This document shows, in pieces, positions 59,617 to 64,000 of a stretch of DNA of 64,000 bases. Where the stretch lies: positions 992,001 to 1,056,000 of the forward strand of contig RQOL01000532.1 in NCBI GenBank assembly GCA_013076295.1, read 5' to 3'. A program made the translations under genes and the position numbers. Positions within the stretch are counted from its first letter, which is position 1. Each line of letters starts with the position of its first letter. This DNA is from Sanderia malayensis (Eukaryota > Cnidaria > Scyphozoa > Semaeostomeae > Pelagiidae). The notes beneath the pieces were generated by a model. That model saw nothing but the letters and a program-made list of their open reading frames with translations. It did not search any database and had not been told where the DNA came from.

Positions 59617-60397
59617 GTTGTTAATAGATGTTAATTATCTGCCTTGTTTCTTGTTTCTCTTGTGGGTTTCTGAAATTTCTGAAGCGTTTTTTTTATACTC
59701 ACGGAACGAGGAAACACGTACCACTTTTCGACCTGGGTGTTCTTTCGTTAGTGTCTTGTTGTGCTGACGGGTCTGATTCGCTGCAGACCCCGATTTCGAG
59801 GTACTATTTGTACTATTTCAAGGCACCACACACAGTGGACTCGAGTCAACTTTTTTATTCAACATCCATTGCAGAAGAGTCAACCGCAGAAAATCATTAT
59901 AGCGAGAAATATGTTTGAGATACTTGAAGTTCAGACACTCGAAATTCGTCATTTCCCTCAATCCCATGAAACCGTTTTCGTCAAATGTTTTAGTAATTTA
60001 GTAATGCTGGAGTAGCTACTATAATCACTAATCGAAATAGGTTTACAAGACACTTACCCAGCTTTCGTAGTTGCTTTGAAGTTTGTAGTCAGAAGGCTCG
60101 AAGAGAAACGATGTCAATTTCTTTCTTGTGTGTATGATACCAAAATGAATGTTTAATTAATTAACTACTAACTGAGTAACTAAATGTTGCGTTTGATTAA
60201 ATATAAGTTGCGAGGTTGGGTGTGTGTAAATACTTAAGCAAATAAGGTTAAGAGTAGGTTATGGTTAGACGTTTGACTATAAAAGACTAATGAATATGTT
60301 TGTTTAGATAATAGTTGATAAATATGGTTAAGTGTTAGAATGCGTGTTATGATTCGCTAGTTAGTTGAAGTGCTCATTGGTAAGGCTGCTGAGCACA

Positions 60398-61112
60398 CTA
60401 CAATGTCACGAGACACATTGCAATAATTGTGGAAATGCCACATAGTATCGCCTCTCTTTGTAAGGGAAAATGTGACCAGCAATGGTTATTACACAGGTGA
60501 ATACCATTGACAACTGACCTTGGATCGTGAGCTGCGCTTACTGTGCATTCAGCTGCCTTTCGGTCATCAAATAAATTCGATAACACAGTACGAACAATGT
60601 CCACCAAGTCACGAGGGGTGGAGTATCCTAAAGAATCGCAACATAATAGCGTATTACGTTCACCATTGTACACGCAGAGAGCGAAGTGATTTCCCGCCCG
60701 CACTATACCATCAAATGCGACCCCTCCGAGTACGTTCTCATTGCCGATTAGACCCACATGCACTGCGAAAACAAATCGGGTCGGAGGAACAGAGTGGCGT
60801 TGACTTCTAAAATTACCAATTATTGCGGCAGTGATGTCTTCCGCAGTCGACCCAACATTAAAATTGCATGCAAATACATCTTGCGATTGTTGGTTAATTA
60901 GATTAATTACATAATCGATTACTCACCGTTCAACCAACGTGTGCCGAAGATGTCGATGCTCTCTTCGTCATACTTGTGCATCCTGATGCAGGCTGTTTCA
61001 TCGTTGTTGTTTTTGAGATGCTTCAGTGCTTTCTCCAACACGCTTTGGCAGGGAATACCGTCAGCAAAATGATGGCGCGTGTCAGCTTTAGCTGCAGGTG
61101 ACGAGGCCCTGT
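60398..61112 (-). CDS. Ulp1/SENP-type (C48) cysteine protease domain, two exons
   Basis: Exon 61112-60927 (start uncertain, perhaps 61091) ends FGTRWLN plus one base. The next exon, 60879-60398, begins with two bases that complete Asp, giving WLND, the entry motif of Ulp1-type proteases. The second exon continues to GNHFALCVYNGERNTLLCCD (catalytic His and Asp) and FPLQREAILCGISTI (Gln before the catalytic Cys), then TAG. The Trp usual next to the His is Phe. The separating intron would be only 47 bases (GTGAGT...CGCAAG); reading through instead gives an immediate stop. In the family these enzymes cleave SUMO or related tags; many transposons carry one. It may belong to the same element as the flanking fragments. 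The 5' exons are not settled. Confidence 0.6.
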
Positions 61113-61260
61113 GGTAACCTTCTATACGTTCTCAAGTTATCTTCGGACATTTTCTTAGCTGCGTAGGTTGCAACGAAAGAGATGAATTATAAAGCGATAA
61201 AAGTAACGGATGGCACGATACATGTCATAGCCACGATAAGAGAAAGCAATGCACATTAAC

Positions 61261-62023
61261 TTACCTTCTCTTCACCACCACCACCACGTGATGTCCCTGC
61301 GCCCTTCTGTTGAACATTGGGCAACTTGCACTTTGCTTGTGACAACAGCTTGGAGAGTAAATATTGCGAGTTACTAACGTAGGCATTTCCTGTAGATGAC
61401 ACTTATTGCAGTTATTGACTGTACATTCTATACCGACAGTTACCTTGCTGGCACACGTGACACAATGCTGCTTTTTTCCCGTGGCACTTTCTTGTTTTCT
61501 TTTGGTGGCTTCTTGCAAATCCTCCTCTGTTTGCCCTGTAAAATCAAGGCAAGGACTAACATGTTTGGTATGCGTAGCAAATTTGGAATGCCAATGACGA
61601 AGTTGCTACTATATATATACACAATAATACACAAACCTTACAACCTTCTGAAACTTGATACTCGTTATTCAATAGTCCTCGCATCACATGCTGCAATTAA
61701 ACATAGAGATTTTCAAAATTGTAATTTCATAATTGAGCATCATTAAACGATCACATTACTTATTCATCAGTTACATCAAAGATTGCAGTTAGTCAAACTT
61801 CTTCATAATTTCTTTTGCCACCTCTTGCGCCAATTGTACCCGACAATACTATTGTCCGAAACAGGAAAACCAGGAACAGAACTTCCCGCCTTTGCATTAG
61901 ATGCTTTTGCGATTCCCTCGTGGATGAGACGATGCTTTCTACCTTGGCTCTGAGAAAAATGTTACCAAATTTAATATATTCAATGCTCTGATGTTCAACA
62001 AACACAAGCCATTTTAAAATCAA
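61261..62023 (-). other. Possible further exons upstream of the Ulp1-like domain
   Basis: Minus-strand splice-bounded open stretches: about 61548-61440 (EEDLQEATKRKQESATGKKQ then HCVTCASK, before GTAACT) and about 61952-61793 (SQGRKHRLIHEGIAKA ... SDNSIVGYNWRKRW, ending at TGA). Their base composition and splice-like edges look exonic, but I recognise no family and could not link them in phase with confidence. Confidence 0.3.
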
Positions 62024-62364
62024 TATTAATTTACTGTCACTTTTTTAAATAACACATACCTTCGTAATTCTACATACTTCGTTGATGCTATCTGCAGGTC
62101 GTGAATAACATGTATAGACGAAGAAGTATCAGCGAGGTCTACATAAATCATGTAGCTAATCAATAAGAGCAATGGCAACTAGTACAGAAAGTAGGAGGTT
62201 AATAAACTTCTTAATAGTTTTGCATCTGAAAAAGCATACCAGCCGCATTGTTTTTCTGTATTTCTTTCACAGCCAAGGAGGGCATGGAGAGATCACGCCC
62301 ATGCGACAATCGGTTGGACATATAATGCTGACGTGGCGTATGATATTCACGATTAGCGGTATAC

Positions 62365-62941
62365 CATTGCACAAGCTGACATGAACACTGTCTTTAGAGC
62401 TCCAAAGAAGCAGCTTTGTTCGGGGGAAGAACTTTTCTAATGACACAAAATAGGCCCCGTGTTGTTCTGCCATACACTTCATGATGCGGTCGTAAATGCC
62501 TCTGCGACGATCGAACTTGTTTAGCCTGGGTACAATGGATAGTACTACGACCTGAAATGAGATAGCACATTATGCTAAAGAATAATTAATTTCATGAACT
62601 TCATCGTTCAACTATTACAGTATACTTATTTCAAGCTGAAAATCCTTGTTATACAAAAATTGTGACACGTTTTTGTTATCCTAAAGATTCTTTGCAGCCC
62701 ATAAACTAGCCTCATAGTCCCAGTTATAGACCAATTACATGAGCAACTCATACTACGGTTTAAATGATAGATAAACAATGTGCGATATCGCTACCCGTAG
62801 TATAAATACCTGGGCACTTGGAAATTTATTTTTGGCACATAATATCAAATTTTCGAAATGTTTTTTAATTTCTTGCTGGACGCAGTGTTGTGAATTCCCC
62901 CGTGTTCTCTTGTGAATTCCCCCGTGTTCTCTTGCCTTCAA
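62365..62941 (-). pseudogene. SGNH-hydrolase-like fragment in two exons
   Basis: Minus-strand exon ending at 62810 (HFENLILCAKNKFPSAQ, then GTATTT) joins in phase 0 to exon 62551-62365, which begins VVVLSIVPRLNK and reaches WSSKDSVHVS. The pattern of a strand V-V-x-S-I-x-P-R, a middle helix and a terminal D-x-V-H box matches the second half of SGNH/GDSL hydrolases. The N-terminal GDS block was not found. Such domains occur in several animal retroelements and as host genes. A 21-base direct duplication (GAATTCCCCCGTGTTCTCTTG) lies in the upstream exon at about 62892-62933. Confidence 0.4.
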
Positions 62942-63248
62942 ACTTACATGCGGCTGTTGTTGTGTGTGATCAGTGGCCTAAATCCTGGAAGTTGCTGCCA
63001 GAGTATAAAATGATTTAAAAACTTACATCCAGTCGATAGAGTTAGTTGAGAATACCTTAAGAATTACCTTCCGACCTTCCACAAGTGTTTTTAGAAAAAT
63101 TCAACACCAAACAAGTGAGAAAAGAAGAACTCGCCCATATTCTGGCAACGTCACTCGCCCATATTCTGGTTTGCCCATATTCTCACGCTCTGAGCCGATA
63201 CTATTGCAAAAGTTAAGCTTCGATATTGTTCAGTTAAAAACAGCAAAG

Positions 63249-63763
63249 CTATGGATTAGGAAATCCGCGCCTTCCATGCTTCAGAGCTGTGAGAAGGGCA
63301 TTCTCAAAACCTGCCTCTGATGAATGCACTGTTGACAGTCGCAAAACGTAGAAACAAGCTGAAGATGTTGGCAGCGAGTACCCATCATCATCGGGCAAGA
63401 ATTCAATTTTAATCTTCACTGTGGAGCCTGGTTTTGGTGTTTGCCAGCCTATTGTAAAACTTAGTATTGCTTTCCATCGAGTTTCGCGGTCATTTTCGTC
63501 AACAGGCTCGGTTCCATGATCAATGAATGTTTGAAACCACTGTAGTGCCTGCCTTTCCGCAAAGTTTGTCGGCTTAGGGTCTTCCAACAAACCTTTAAAG
63601 TCAGAAGGCCCAAAGTATGCCTTCTCACCTCTGTATAGTTCCTGAAATTCCTTGGGACGATGTTTCAAAAAGTGAAAAAAGCCCAACGTGTTGAGACCTT
63701 CTTTCATTTCTTTTACAACTTCTCTTCTGGAACGAATTTTTTCCTTGTACATAATTTCTTAAA
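63249..63763 (-). CDS. HECT-type ubiquitin ligase C-lobe, terminal exon
   Basis: Open from about 63763 to TAG/TAA at 63249 (167 codons from MYKEK). The first part (KEGLNTLGFFHFLKHRPKEF) resembles the end of the HECT N-lobe. The second has ILSFTIGWQTP, IKIEFLPDD, then YSLPTSSACFYVLRL, the C-lobe ending where the Cys that accepts ubiquitin sits in a T/A-C-F context. The tail (FENALLTALKHGRRGF) fits the family. An acceptor-like TATTTAAG precedes the frame. Invertebrate genomes carry many such G2E3-like HECT proteins, often in expanded or transposon-linked families. The upstream gene is not in the window, so completeness is unknown. Confidence 0.55.
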
Positions 63764-63777
63764 TAAATAGAGCTTTA

Positions 63778-63999
63778 TTAGGTATTTTGAATGCCAATGC
63801 TGTTATCTGCGTACTCTACCAGAACATGTGGTTGTGCAAAATTCTGAGCGCATGTCTCAACAATTACTCTTTCTGCTTCTACTTTCTCCTGCAGATCACT
63901 GTAAATTTTGCAATCATCTATAATGGCTCTTTTTGTGAACCAGGAATGAAATAGTTTGTTCAGACCGAAACGAAAGTGCTTCTCAGTACAATAGTGGCA
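63778..63999 (-). CDS. Partial open frame at window edge, upstream of the HECT exon
   Basis: Open from the window edge to TAA at 63778 (73 codons), with CHYCTEKHFRFGLNKLFHSW and EAERVIVETCAQNF. It is not recognised. It may be a preceding exon of the HECT gene spliced at an internal GT (for example CTG|GTAGAG at about 63820) to the acceptor before 63763. Confidence 0.3.
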   Translation of the reverse strand, partial: CHYCTEKHFRFGLNKLFHSWFTKRAIIDDCKIYSDLQEKVEAERVIVETCAQNFAQPHVLVEYADNSIGIQNT

Positions 64000-64000
64000 A

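Overview
The window is animal nuclear DNA. It is AT-rich, its genes are broken into many short exons with GT-AG introns of mostly 50-1500 bases, and small inverted-repeat transposons and retroelement debris lie between and inside the genes. A death-domain TNF receptor, a single MAGE-domain NSMCE3 gene, a CCDC162-like ciliary-type coiled-coil gene and many BEL/Pao, hAT, THAP and Ulp1/KDZ-like relics suggest an early-branching metazoan, most likely a cnidarian. A sponge or other invertebrate cannot be excluded from the sequence alone. All gene models below were assembled by hand from splice signals and reading-frame phase; there was no transcript or database evidence.

Layout. 1-4789: a Copia fragment at the edge, then non-coding DNA with an inverted-repeat structure, a dispersed repeat and a clean hAT MITE. 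4790-12834 (+): a predicted 709-residue TNFR-superfamily death receptor (signal peptide, cysteine-rich domains, Ser/Thr/Pro stalk, membrane segment, death domain). Its cytoplasmic linker is encoded by an array of 11 near-identical 60-base exons on a 197-base period, with one divergent exon before it and a 24-base exon after it. 12835-15389: no gene, repeat relics. 15390-45182 (+): one gene of 68 coding exons, 2309 residues, CCDC162-like, with a long C-terminal coiled coil; its introns carry at least five transposon insertions, one of which holds a THAP-like remnant. 45368-47797 (-): NSMCE3 (SMC5/6 complex, MAGE domain), 9 exons, tail to tail with the CCDC162-like gene. 48053-49998 (+): ALG13 (N-glycan synthesis), 4 exons, head to head with NSMCE3 across a 255-base shared promoter with E2F-like sites. 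50-51 kb: 3' flank and a tandem duplication.

51.1-58.4 kb (-) is a retroelement graveyard: several broken BEL/Pao copies, a Ty3/gypsy scrap and hAT transposase pieces. 58.4-64 kb (-) holds a zinc-finger ORF, a cysteine-cluster ORF resembling those that accompany KDZ-type transposases, a Ulp1-type cysteine protease domain whose WLND motif is split by a 47-base intron, an SGNH-hydrolase-like piece and a HECT ubiquitin-ligase C-lobe.

The host genes (death receptor, CCDC162-like, NSMCE3, ALG13) are functionally unrelated; their arrangement is ordinary clustering with one shared promoter and one convergent pair. The most unusual structure is the tandem exon array of the death receptor. Every exon in it begins and ends in phase 1, so copies can be added, lost or skipped without breaking the frame into the death domain.
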